Assembly: GCA_900537185.1 (NCBI GenBank)
Contig: LS999828.1
Location: forward strand, 560,706-624,705
Direction: 5' to 3'
Length of the DNA stretch: 64,000 bases
Source: Cytophagales bacterium Alg240-R148
GTDB lineage: Bacteria; Bacteroidota; Bacteroidia; Cytophagales; Cyclobacteriaceae
The notes below the pieces were generated by a model, which saw only the letters and a program-made list of their open reading frames with translations, did no database searches and had not been told where the DNA came from. The translations under genes were made by a program, and so were the position numbers. Of this stretch, positions 26,640-35,590 are shown in pieces; within the stretch, counting starts at the first letter, position 1; the number at the start of each line of letters is the position of its first letter.

Positions 26640-29600
26640 ATGTGGTATTCGGTATTTAAATTTGAGTTGTGGTATAGATCCAAGCGGATAGAAACCTATC
26701 TGTTTTTTATTATAATTTTGTTGTGCTCCTTGGTTGCGGTTGACTTTATTTATGGTGGTGTCGATCTTGGGAAAATTCAACCCAACGCCCCTGTGGTTAT
26801 TGCTAAAACCATGGCTCTCGTAACCGGTGTTTCGATGGTTTTGGTATCCATGATAATGGGCGTACCTGTTTTACGGGATTTCCAATATGCCGTTCAACCT
26901 TTGATCTTCGTCAACCCGATCAAAAAATGGCATTATTTATTAGGCCGATTTGCGGGATCATTTGTTCTTGTTTTGTTCTTGTTTAGCGGAATGGTCTTGG
27001 GGTTAATACTAGGCAACTTCATGCCTTGGCACGACAGCACCCAATTACTGCCCTTTGCTTTGGGCCACTACCTATTTCCCTTTTTAACTATAAGCCTTCC
27101 AACTTTATTTTTTGGATCTGCCATATTTTTCGTTAGCGGGACCTTGAGTAAAAAGTTAATTGTGGTGTATTCCCAAGGAATATTTTTCTTTGTGGCCTTT
27201 ATATTAAACAGAAACATTTCGGACCCATTTATTGCTGGAGTTCTAGACCCCTTTTCATTTGACACCATCGGTACCTTGACCCAATATTGGACCCCATTGG
27301 AGTGCAACACAGCGGTAGTTCCGCTCAATGGTATGCTCTTATGGAATAGGACATTCTGGACATTAATTGGCATGGCTGTACTGTTGTTTGGGTACAAAAA
27401 ATTCAGCTTCAGCACCCCCAACTCTCCAACCAAAAAAAGCAGTACTAAGACCTACCCTACCCAGCTCAAACAGAAACAAAATGCAGCGACTGCTGCAACT
27501 GAAAATTCTTTACAAACCAGCCCAATAGTACAACTCCTTGCACATGGATTGTTTTATTTCAAATCGATTTTAAAAGAAAATTCTTTTTGGGCCATTGTCA
27601 TTGGTGGGATGGCCATTATAAGCATCAACTCCATTAGCCTGGGTACCGTTTATGGTGTAAATAGCCTTCCCCTCACTTACCTTATAGTGCAGGAATTACA
27701 AGAAATGAGTAGGTTCTTTTTTGTAATCTTATTGGTTTTTTACTCCGGCGAAATAATTTGGATGGAAAGAGGTGTGAAAATTAATGCCATTACAGATTCC
27801 ACTCCTATTTCTAATACCAGTAACTTGGCTGGGAAATTCATTGGGCTTTTATTGGTTTATACACTTTTGTTGCTTTTTTTAATTTGCGGAGGTTTATTAT
27901 TTCAAACCGTGAAAGGGTACTACCATTTCCAACTAGGCAATTACTTGGGTGGTTTTTTTATAGAAATATTCCCCTTCCTTTTATTGTATTCCTTTATTTC
28001 ATTTTTTATACACGTGGTGGTCAATAGCAGAATACTAGGGCATGTGGTGGTACTAATGTTTTTTGTTTTGATGATGGCGTTGGAACTTTGGGGGTGGGAC
28101 CATTGGCTCTTTAAATACGGGGGTAATAACATAGGTGTTTATTCAGAAATGAATGGGTATGGCCATTTCCTTGCGCCATATTTGTGGGTAAAATTGTATT
28201 GGTTGGTATTTGGTCTATTACTCATGGGAATTGCCGCCGTAGCAGTGGTAAGAGGTTCAGACTTAAGTTTAAAAAACAGGTGGATTTTAGCAAAGTCTAG
28301 GATGTCTTTGCATTGGAAATTAAGCATGGTAATACTGGGCATTCTGCTCACGACTATTGGCTCCTTCCTGTGGTACAACAGCAATATTTTAAACGAATGG
28401 TGGTCGCATAACGCCCAAAAACAATACAGAGTACAATACGAAAAGACCCTTCAGGAATTCGAATACCTGCCACAAGCAAAAATAACATCTGTATTTATCA
28501 ACATAGAACTCTATCCCCACAACAGGAGCTACCACATAGAAGGGACCTATATTTTGGTTAACCCCCACAAAGAAGCCCTTCATGAAATCCACGTTCAAAA
28601 ATTATTGGACAACCACGTAGATTTATCTTCTGTGGAATTGGAAAGACAAAATGTTGTCCGAAGCCAACACGATAAATTTGGATATTACATTTACCAATTG
28701 ACTTCCCCGTTGCAACCTGGAGATTCATTAAAAATGAAATTCATTCAGACCTACACCAGCAAAGGCATCGACCCCAATGAAAATAGCACCTCTGTGGTAG
28801 CTAACGGGACATTTATCAACAACCAATCTCTGCCCACACTAGGGTACAATAGAAAGTATGAACTGTCCAACACCAAGGATCGCGCAGAATTCGGCCTACC
28901 GCTAAGAGTTGAAAAGGCCAAAAAAGAAGATCCAAATGAATTAAAAAATGCCCGTACTGGCTCCGACGGAGATGCCATTGACTTTGAAATAATTATTGGT
29001 ACCCAAGCTGGGCAGACCGCAGTGGCTCCAGGGCGATTAAAAAACAAATGGACTTCTGGAGCTAGAGATTACTTCCATTACAAAATGACCCAACCCATTA
29101 TCAACTTTTACTCCATAGTTTCTGCTCACTATAAAATTCTGCGCGACCAATGGATTGCCCACGACAAAGCGGACCCGGTAGACCTGGAAATTTACTACCA
29201 CCCTGGGCACGAACAAAACTTGGAAAGGATGGTGCAATCCATGCAGGCGTCGCTAGGGTATTGCAGCGAAAATTTCTCCCCCTACCCATACCAACAATTG
29301 AGAATAATGGAATTTCCGAGGTATGCCAATTTTGCTCAATCTTTTCCCAATACAGTTCCGTTTTCTGAATCGATGGGTTTTGTATTGGACATTAAAGATT
29401 CGGAAGATGTAGACATGGCATTTTATGTAACTGCTCATGAAATAGCGCACCAATGGTGGGGCAACCAACTTGCTGCTGCCAACGTTCAAGGACAGCTAAT
29501 GGTTATTGAAAGTTTGGCCCAGTATACTGCTATTATGGTTCTTCAAGCACACTTTTCGGAAGAAAAAGTCCGGCAGTTCTTAGCAATACAACACGATAGT

Positions 29601-30254
29601 TATTTCAAAAATAGAGTTAAAACATCCAAACCAGAACTACCACTGTACCAAGTAGAAGGACAAAAGTTCTTATATTATCAAAAAGGAGCCATCAATATGT
29701 ATGCGTTTCAAGATATTATTTCAGAGGACAGTGTCAACAAAGCCCTATCTAAGTTCATCCAAGATTGGAACATTTTGGATGGAAAGTTGCGTAGCGAAAG
29801 GTATCCAACCACCGACGATTTGCTGTCCTATTTTAGGGCAGTTACTCCTGCCAACCAACTATACCTTATCCAAGACTTGTTTGAAACAATTACTTTTTAC
29901 GACAATTCCATAACACAAGCTACTCTGTTGCCTTTACCGGGCGGAAAGTACCAAGTGGAGGCCACCCTTCAAGTGCGAAAATATAGAATGGATGGAAATG
30001 GTGCATTTATTTACGACGACCAACTCGAGGCCGGCCCAGAAGATCTTAATAAGACTTTGCCAATTGCTGACTTCATCGAGCTCGGGTTTTTCGACAAAAA
30101 AAACAAGCCGATATACCTTCAGAAGCACCATATCACCAGAAGCAAAAACAAAATCAAGATCGTCTTAAACCAAAAACCAAATACCATTGGCATTGACCCG
30201 TTCCACAAATTACTCGAAAGAAACAAAGAAGATAACATCCGACCTATGGAATAA
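26640..30254 (+). CDS. ABC-2 permease fused to an M1-family metallopeptidase domain
   Basis: This 1204-aa membrane protein has two blocks of about six membrane helices (~1-265 and ~300-590). A C-terminal peptidase region (~600-1190) follows with zinc motif HEIAHQWWGNQ (His933, Glu934, His937) and the third ligand Glu957 in IESLAQYTA. In classical M1 enzymes this Glu follows HExxH after 18 residues; here it is 19, as I recall for this fusion subfamily. No GAMEN exopeptidase motif is obvious, so peptide-end specificity is uncertain. The fused peptidase should face outward and may process exported substrate. The ATPase gene lies 32 nt upstream. Confidence 0.88.
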   Translation: MWYSVFKFELWYRSKRIETYLFFIIILLCSLVAVDFIYGGVDLGKIQPNAPVVIAKTMALVTGVSMVLVSMIMGVPVLRDFQYAVQPLIFVNPIKKWHYLLGRFAGSFVLVLFLFSGMVLGLILGNFMPWHDSTQLLPFALGHYLFPFLTISLPTLFFGSAIFFVSGTLSKKLIVVYSQGIFFFVAFILNRNISDPFIAGVLDPFSFDTIGTLTQYWTPLECNTAVVPLNGMLLWNRTFWTLIGMAVLLFGYKKFSFSTPNSPTKKSSTKTYPTQLKQKQNAATAATENSLQTSPIVQLLAHGLFYFKSILKENSFWAIVIGGMAIISINSISLGTVYGVNSLPLTYLIVQELQEMSRFFFVILLVFYSGEIIWMERGVKINAITDSTPISNTSNLAGKFIGLLLVYTLLLLFLICGGLLFQTVKGYYHFQLGNYLGGFFIEIFPFLLLYSFISFFIHVVVNSRILGHVVVLMFFVLMMALELWGWDHWLFKYGGNNIGVYSEMNGYGHFLAPYLWVKLYWLVFGLLLMGIAAVAVVRGSDLSLKNRWILAKSRMSLHWKLSMVILGILLTTIGSFLWYNSNILNEWWSHNAQKQYRVQYEKTLQEFEYLPQAKITSVFINIELYPHNRSYHIEGTYILVNPHKEALHEIHVQKLLDNHVDLSSVELERQNVVRSQHDKFGYYIYQLTSPLQPGDSLKMKFIQTYTSKGIDPNENSTSVVANGTFINNQSLPTLGYNRKYELSNTKDRAEFGLPLRVEKAKKEDPNELKNARTGSDGDAIDFEIIIGTQAGQTAVAPGRLKNKWTSGARDYFHYKMTQPIINFYSIVSAHYKILRDQWIAHDKADPVDLEIYYHPGHEQNLERMVQSMQASLGYCSENFSPYPYQQLRIMEFPRYANFAQSFPNTVPFSESMGFVLDIKDSEDVDMAFYVTAHEIAHQWWGNQLAAANVQGQLMVIESLAQYTAIMVLQAHFSEEKVRQFLAIQHDSYFKNRVKTSKPELPLYQVEGQKFLYYQKGAINMYAFQDIISEDSVNKALSKFIQDWNILDGKLRSERYPTTDDLLSYFRAVTPANQLYLIQDLFETITFYDNSITQATLLPLPGGKYQVEATLQVRKYRMDGNGAFIYDDQLEAGPEDLNKTLPIADFIELGFFDKKNKPIYLQKHHITRSKNKIKIVLNQKPNTIGIDPFHKLLERNKEDNIRPME

Positions 30255-30271
30255 ACCAATACTGCTTCTAT

Positions 30272-30307
30272 CCTTTTTTTATGGGTTGCAATCGTATCAA
30301 AAAAAGG
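30272..30307. terminator. AT-rich hairpin between convergent genes
   Basis: CCTTTTTTT (30272-30280) pairs with AAAAAAAGG (30299-30307), a 9-bp stem with an 18-nt loop, directly at the end of the PAAR-like gene and shortly after the permease/peptidase stop. Symmetry would let it act from both sides, but the stem is almost all A-T and weak. Confidence 0.35.
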
Positions 30308-30700
30308 TTAAGAAGCGGTATTTACAGTGGCTTGCCCTGCTTGTGTAAAGGTGATCATCCCACCCCACATGCAATTCAAACTGCAAGTATTGTTTACAGC
30401 AGGCATGTTGGCTATCATTACACTGGAAGACCCTGGTGTCCAAGGCGTTACCGTAGCTGGAATACACGGCATTGGCGTTAGTACCCCAAGTGCTGCTGCT
30501 GTTGCTGCTGCTACCATCGGGTTGGATGGAGAAGAACACACACCAAAAGGAGGTATGTTCAGAATTGGCTTATTGTCCATAATGTTGGCAGCGGGCATGT
30601 TGCACCCCATTACTCTATTTTGAGGAAGTACAATCAAAGACCCTGGTGCAGCACCAAAAGTACAGGTCATTGTTGCTCCCATTACAACTTGTAAAGGCAT
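30308..30700 (-). CDS. eCIS PAAR-like spike-tip protein (DUF4280)
   Basis: The 130-aa product opens with MPLQVVMGATMTCTFGAAPG, the typical start of DUF4280 PAAR-like proteins, and has further conserved segments PFGVCSSPSNP and TPMPCIP plus several cysteines. PAAR-type proteins form a sharpened cone on the VgrG-like spike and can carry cargo in contractile injection systems (CIS). It is the last gene of the eCIS operon, 1 nt after the AAA+ ATPase stop. The cysteines may bind a metal at the tip, as in PAAR proteins; this is inference. Confidence 0.85.
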   Translation of the reverse strand: MPLQVVMGATMTCTFGAAPGSLIVLPQNRVMGCNMPAANIMDNKPILNIPPFGVCSSPSNPMVAAATAAALGVLTPMPCIPATVTPWTPGSSSVMIANMPAVNNTCSLNCMWGGMITFTQAGQATVNTAS

Positions 30701-30701
30701 A

Positions 30702-32042
30702 TCAAATGGTTTTATTTTTTTTATTGTATTCTCTTCTAATTCCTATTATTAAATCGGCCAAGGGCACTGCTTTCGACCCTCTTTTAGCGGCTTCAAGGGC
30801 ACAAAACCGCAACACATTGACCATCTCACCACCGCTCAATTCATATTTTTCAGAGAGCTCATGCAAATTTACATCTTTGCTCAATTCCAACTCTGATAAA
30901 AGATTCTGCCACAATTGCACGCGTTCGCTTGCACTTAAGTTAGGGAAATGCACCATCGACTGAAATCTTCTTGAAAAGGCCTCATCAATATTGGTTTGAA
31001 TATTGGTAGCCAATATTACCAGGCCATTAAATTCTTCAATTCTTTGCAATAAAAAAGCAATTTCTTGATTGGCATACCGATCATTGGCTCCTTTGGTTTG
31101 TGTTCGTTTACCAAAAAGCGCATCGGCCTCATCAAAAAATAAAATCCACCCTTTATTTTCTGCTTCATCAAACAATCGACCTAGGTTCTTTTCCGTTTCC
31201 CCAATATACTTAGAAACTACCAAAGATAAATCCACTCGAAAAACAGCTTGGTGAGTTGTTTTCCCAAGCAAGGTGGCTGCTAAAGTTTTACCAGTACCTG
31301 GTGGGCCGTAAAACAGCACTTTAAATCCCAATTTTAAATTTTTATGCAACTGCCAGTGTTGCAATATGGTTTCACTATGCACCAACCAATCTTTTACTTC
31401 CATTAAATTGGCTCGAACCGAATCATTGATGACAAGGTCTTCCCAATTCAACTCTGTTTTAATTTCTCTTGCCGGAAATTTACTGCTGTATTGAGGTAAA
31501 TGCCTTTCGCCAGAAAATATATATCCAAAATATTCATGGGACAGGCGGATCGGTTGCTGCAATATAAATTCTATTTCTACATCCAGATCCAACACCCCCT
31601 TGGCAAACCAAAAATGGTTTTTAGTACAGTTTTGAATAAAAGCAATTCTTTCTTCTAGGTAGTGGCCGCCCAGTATAAAACAGGCAGTTTCAAAAGTTGG
31701 TTGAAACCCAGGCCGGTTGGTACTTTTAACCCCTCCAAATTCAGAATAATCACAATTCAGTTCTTGGTTCCTAATAAAAAAAACATCCAACATTTGAGGC
31801 TGCACATGTGGCACTACGGCCAACATTAGCAAAACCCTGTCGGCAAACGTTGCATTATTTTCTTTTAATAGCTGGGCATACGGAGCGCCATTTTCTTTTA
31901 TATCGGGGGGAGACAAGGCGCGCACCCCTTTGGTCGAAGGTTGGTTTTCAAAATACAGGGTTATACTTTGGTTCACTACTTCTTGGAACCAAATCAACTC
32001 CTCCTTTAATGCTTGCGTCGATTGATCCGCTGTCACCTCCAT
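30702..32042 (-). CDS. eCIS AAA+ ATPase (Afp15-like)
   Basis: This ~446-aa protein has an N-terminal helical region (~1-200) and a C-terminal AAA+ domain with Walker A FYGPPGTGKT, Walker B ILFFDEADALFGKR, sensor ILATNIQ and arginine finger EAFSRRFQS. In Afp/PVC-type systems the equivalent ATPase is required for assembly or cargo loading. The start is placed at the ATG at 32042, 10 nt inside the tape-measure gene. An ATG at 32096 would overlap it by 64 nt, and the residues from MEVTADQ onward match the usual start of this family as I recall it. Confidence 0.9.
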   Translation of the reverse strand: MEVTADQSTQALKEELIWFQEVVNQSITLYFENQPSTKGVRALSPPDIKENGAPYAQLLKENNATFADRVLLMLAVVPHVQPQMLDVFFIRNQELNCDYSEFGGVKSTNRPGFQPTFETACFILGGHYLEERIAFIQNCTKNHFWFAKGVLDLDVEIEFILQQPIRLSHEYFGYIFSGERHLPQYSSKFPAREIKTELNWEDLVINDSVRANLMEVKDWLVHSETILQHWQLHKNLKLGFKVLFYGPPGTGKTLAATLLGKTTHQAVFRVDLSLVVSKYIGETEKNLGRLFDEAENKGWILFFDEADALFGKRTQTKGANDRYANQEIAFLLQRIEEFNGLVILATNIQTNIDEAFSRRFQSMVHFPNLSASERVQLWQNLLSELELSKDVNLHELSEKYELSGGEMVNVLRFCALEAAKRGSKAVPLADLIIGIRREYNKKNKTI

Positions 32043-35000
32043 TCTACCCATAACATTTTTGTCATCCAACTTAATTTCACCTGTGTAATATTCCATGGTA
32101 ATTGGTCTAGTAAAAGGTCATAAGCCTGTTGTTCCACTTTCAAAAAATACTGTTCTGGCTCTTCTTCCAACTTGCCATTGCGCAGCAAAAATGAACCTCG
32201 AAGTCCTTCAACAGAAGTATTTTTCAAAACGGACCAGCGGCCTATTACCGCCTCCAACATACTGTGGACCATGTTTTTATCTTCTGGCATCAATTGGTAT
32301 TTTGAAACAGGTTGGTTTTCCGATACACCACACAAAATTTTATGCAAAACCAATTCATGTTCTTCCGGCGCCTCCTGACCTGTTGCTGCATATTCCAACA
32401 AACCAACGGCTCTTGAAATATCTTCGGGCACAATACGCCCTTCCCTTAGCTGAATGGCGCACTTCTCAAACAACATTCCAATAAATGGGTGGAGCAAAAC
32501 CAAACCAGCCCGGCGTATATAAACAGCTTCTAAAAATTGTCTTGCCTCCTGCTCCCCGAGTTTTTTATACGCAGGAGGTGCTTGGTTCTGGAGGCCAACA
32601 TGTGTTGCAGTGTCTCTTTCTAATTGTTGCAACATTGCAGCCATTACTTTGTTGTTTTGTTGGATTGATTTTGTGGCCAACCGCATTTGGTATTGAGCCA
32701 ACCCTAAGGTTTTAATCAATTCTGAAGAAAGCAAACCAGACCAATGGGACAAGCTCCAATTTGAGATTATCCCCAATCCCAACACAAGGTATACCTGATC
32801 CAAAATATTCATTTTTAAGGCGTTCACTTTTTCTTTTGAAACAGCATCTTGAATAAAAAATCCCAGAAGTGCTTCGATGGCTTTCAGAAACCTTATTTGA
32901 TTGTTTGGTACCAAAAAGTTCAATTGGTTGAAGTTTTGCTCTAAGGAGAGCGCAGCTATTGTTTTCCTCCTGTTGTTTTTAACAGCCATAAATGACAACA
33001 GGTCGCCTTTGCTAATTTTATTTTTTTCTACCCAACTGCTAAAATTCTGAACAACATGTTCTTGCACCAATGATTTAGGTTTTATAACAGACAGAAAAGC
33101 AGGTTGGACAACATCTGGCAAAAATGGAAGGTTGTTTTTATCGAAAATACCCAACACCATTTTTTCCGCTATTTCTTTATTTTTTGAGGTAGCACATTGT
33201 GCCAACAGCCAGTTACCCAATGCCCGCACCCCTTTCTCGGCACTCGACCCGCTCTTAAGTAGTTTAAATACCAAGCGCTGCAATGTTTCGCCACTATTTT
33301 CTGGAAACCATCCAGCTGGAATCCATTGGTTTTCTATGGCTTCTAAAATTTGCTCGGCTTGTTTGGATACAATGTTGTCCTTACTTTGATCTGATATCTG
33401 CCACAACCTAAAAAGGACGGGAAGTTCGATGTGCTTGGCTATTTTTTCCTTGGCCAATAAAGACAGTCCGTATGGCGCAAACCATTTGTCAACAGCTACC
33501 GATTTTATATCATCGTTGAACTTACTCCATTGGTACGCATGGTGCCACCATGGTAAAACCTGATGTTCCAAGATGAAATCAATTATCCGAACCAACTTTT
33601 CCCTTTTTAAGTTTTTACTGGACTGCTCCGATTTGGCGTTTAGAAACCGCATAACCTCTTTACTTCTTTCTCTACTAAAGGCTGAACTCTGCCCTAAAAA
33701 CCACTCCAGTTCTTTTAGTGCCCCCTGCCTATCTACCTTGTACCTGTCCAATGTCTGATACAAGAGGAGTTGGAATTTATTTTCAGCGCAGCTCCTTGAT
33801 AATTCGGTTGATAACAAACGCTGCAATTGTTTTTCAAGCTCCCCCCATAACTTTTTTGGCAAAAGAGGTTCTATTGGAGTCGGAACAACCCCCTTTAATT
33901 TGTTCTTATTGATCTTTATAAGCAATTCGGCACAGGCACTGGTTAGTGGTCCTCTTTTATTTTGCGTTTGCAGTTCAATTTTCAACCAACCCAAATAAAC
34001 ATGGGTTGCCACACCACTTACACTGGACCATTGTTGTATCTTATCCCACAACCAATGCATCCATTTTTCAGCGTTATGCTGCTCTAGGTATTGCATTATT
34101 TCTTGAACTGCTGTTGCACTGTCTATAAACTTGTTAGGTGCTGCCGAACTCGAAAAATAGGTTTGTTTTAAGTATTCTTTATACCTTTTTTTGTGTTGCT
34201 TGGGTACCTCGGCTTTTGCTTGTTTTAATAGTTGGTAGTATTCTACTTTTGAAATTGAAATACTTTTTTCCAGCCCTTCGAATATACTGTCTAAATTTGC
34301 CCTGGAAGCAAGGCACCATTCCATTAAAAACCGCCCCTTATAAGCAGATAAATTTCGCTTTAATGCATACAACCCATGCGAACCATCGAGAGGGCGGAAC
34401 ATAGTTTCTAACAACAGCCAAGCTTCTTTAAAAAATGGATTGCTGGATTGTTCTATTAATTGCACCAATTGGGTTTCCTCAAAAAAATGAAGCAACCTTT
34501 GGTTTCTTTTTGGGTGTTGGGGATCCAAAGAGATAAAATATTCGACACCAATTCTTTTTTGTTTAACAAGCCGAGACAAAAGCAACTTTATATCAGCATC
34601 AGATATTATCGACCATCTGTGTTTGAACTTTCCGGTTGCTATATATTGCCGGACTGCCTCCAACAAATCTTCCTGGTCCGAATGGTTTTGATCCAGTAGG
34701 TTGTTTTTATTTTTTTTATCCTCTTCGGCTTTCAAGCTGCTAACAATCCACTCAAATTCATTATTGGCACTGGCCTTTCCAACTTGCTGTACTCCCTGTG
34801 CGATAACCGATAAAACCAATGCATAAGTAAGATTGAATCGCAAAGCCACATTTTTTATCAAATAAGACAAGTAGGCCTTTTTATTATAAAAACCATTGGA
34901 AACCACAAGCAAATACGATAACAACACATCCCATACCACCATTCTAAAAACATCGAACTTTCGTTCTACAATTGGGTCCTTTTGCTGCCTGCGGAGCATG

Positions 35001-35590
35001 TTGTTTTTATATTGAAGAAGGTAACTGCTATCGGTTCCGGCCTGCACCTCTACAATTTTCTCTAAAACATCCTCCTCCAGTTGGGTAATGATTCTTTTTC
35101 TAACAACTTGGTTTGGAGCATGGGCCAATAATAATGCTTTCACTCCACTCTTATTCTTCTTTAATAATTCTTTGAACAAAGCAACTGGGGTTATGGATGC
35201 GTTAGCTTCCCAACGCAAATAACCATGGAGTAGAAAAAACTCAAGTTGACCCAACTTGCGTTCTTTTAACTGAATTCTTTTCCCTTTTTTTAACCGACCT
35301 TGGTCATCGAGATTGTTTTGAAAGAACAAAGTGAGCTGTTCTTCTAATACCATAGGCAAATGATTTTGCCAATCCGCTCTTTTAAGGACTCCTAAATTCA
35401 GTTCAATACCTTCAAATTGCAACAAACTATCTGCTGGGTCAAAACGGCTTAATACCCTTTCAATTATGGGCATTAATTTGGTTTGCTGCATGGTACTGAT
35501 AGCAGACTGAATAGAATCAGCATCTTTTTTGTGTTCAATGCTCAGCTCAAATGCCTGGGACCGTATGGCAAGGTTCTTTTGACTATTCAT
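32033..35590 (-). CDS. Contractile injection system tape-measure protein
   Basis: This 1185-aa protein is mainly helical, with many charged and Leu/Gln-rich stretches and no membrane span. Its end, LPWNITQVKLSWMTKMLWVEW, matches the conserved C-terminus of CIS tape-measure proteins, which set sheath and tube length from inside the tube lumen. Length in this family scales with particle length, so a rather long particle is expected. The ATG at 35590 is used rather than an adjacent in-frame GTG. It overlaps the upstream baseplate gene's stop by 1 nt (ATGA), and the ATPase start lies inside its 3' end. Confidence 0.85.
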   Translation of the reverse strand: MNSQKNLAIRSQAFELSIEHKKDADSIQSAISTMQQTKLMPIIERVLSRFDPADSLLQFEGIELNLGVLKRADWQNHLPMVLEEQLTLFFQNNLDDQGRLKKGKRIQLKERKLGQLEFFLLHGYLRWEANASITPVALFKELLKKNKSGVKALLLAHAPNQVVRKRIITQLEEDVLEKIVEVQAGTDSSYLLQYKNNMLRRQQKDPIVERKFDVFRMVVWDVLLSYLLVVSNGFYNKKAYLSYLIKNVALRFNLTYALVLSVIAQGVQQVGKASANNEFEWIVSSLKAEEDKKNKNNLLDQNHSDQEDLLEAVRQYIATGKFKHRWSIISDADIKLLLSRLVKQKRIGVEYFISLDPQHPKRNQRLLHFFEETQLVQLIEQSSNPFFKEAWLLLETMFRPLDGSHGLYALKRNLSAYKGRFLMEWCLASRANLDSIFEGLEKSISISKVEYYQLLKQAKAEVPKQHKKRYKEYLKQTYFSSSAAPNKFIDSATAVQEIMQYLEQHNAEKWMHWLWDKIQQWSSVSGVATHVYLGWLKIELQTQNKRGPLTSACAELLIKINKNKLKGVVPTPIEPLLPKKLWGELEKQLQRLLSTELSRSCAENKFQLLLYQTLDRYKVDRQGALKELEWFLGQSSAFSRERSKEVMRFLNAKSEQSSKNLKREKLVRIIDFILEHQVLPWWHHAYQWSKFNDDIKSVAVDKWFAPYGLSLLAKEKIAKHIELPVLFRLWQISDQSKDNIVSKQAEQILEAIENQWIPAGWFPENSGETLQRLVFKLLKSGSSAEKGVRALGNWLLAQCATSKNKEIAEKMVLGIFDKNNLPFLPDVVQPAFLSVIKPKSLVQEHVVQNFSSWVEKNKISKGDLLSFMAVKNNRRKTIAALSLEQNFNQLNFLVPNNQIRFLKAIEALLGFFIQDAVSKEKVNALKMNILDQVYLVLGLGIISNWSLSHWSGLLSSELIKTLGLAQYQMRLATKSIQQNNKVMAAMLQQLERDTATHVGLQNQAPPAYKKLGEQEARQFLEAVYIRRAGLVLLHPFIGMLFEKCAIQLREGRIVPEDISRAVGLLEYAATGQEAPEEHELVLHKILCGVSENQPVSKYQLMPEDKNMVHSMLEAVIGRWSVLKNTSVEGLRGSFLLRNGKLEEEPEQYFLKVEQQAYDLLLDQLPWNITQVKLSWMTKMLWVEWR

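Noticed and set aside
30327-30623. Open frame opposite the PAAR-like gene
   Set aside because: The minus strand matches DUF4280 with an intact start and operon position; the + frame is a composition shadow.
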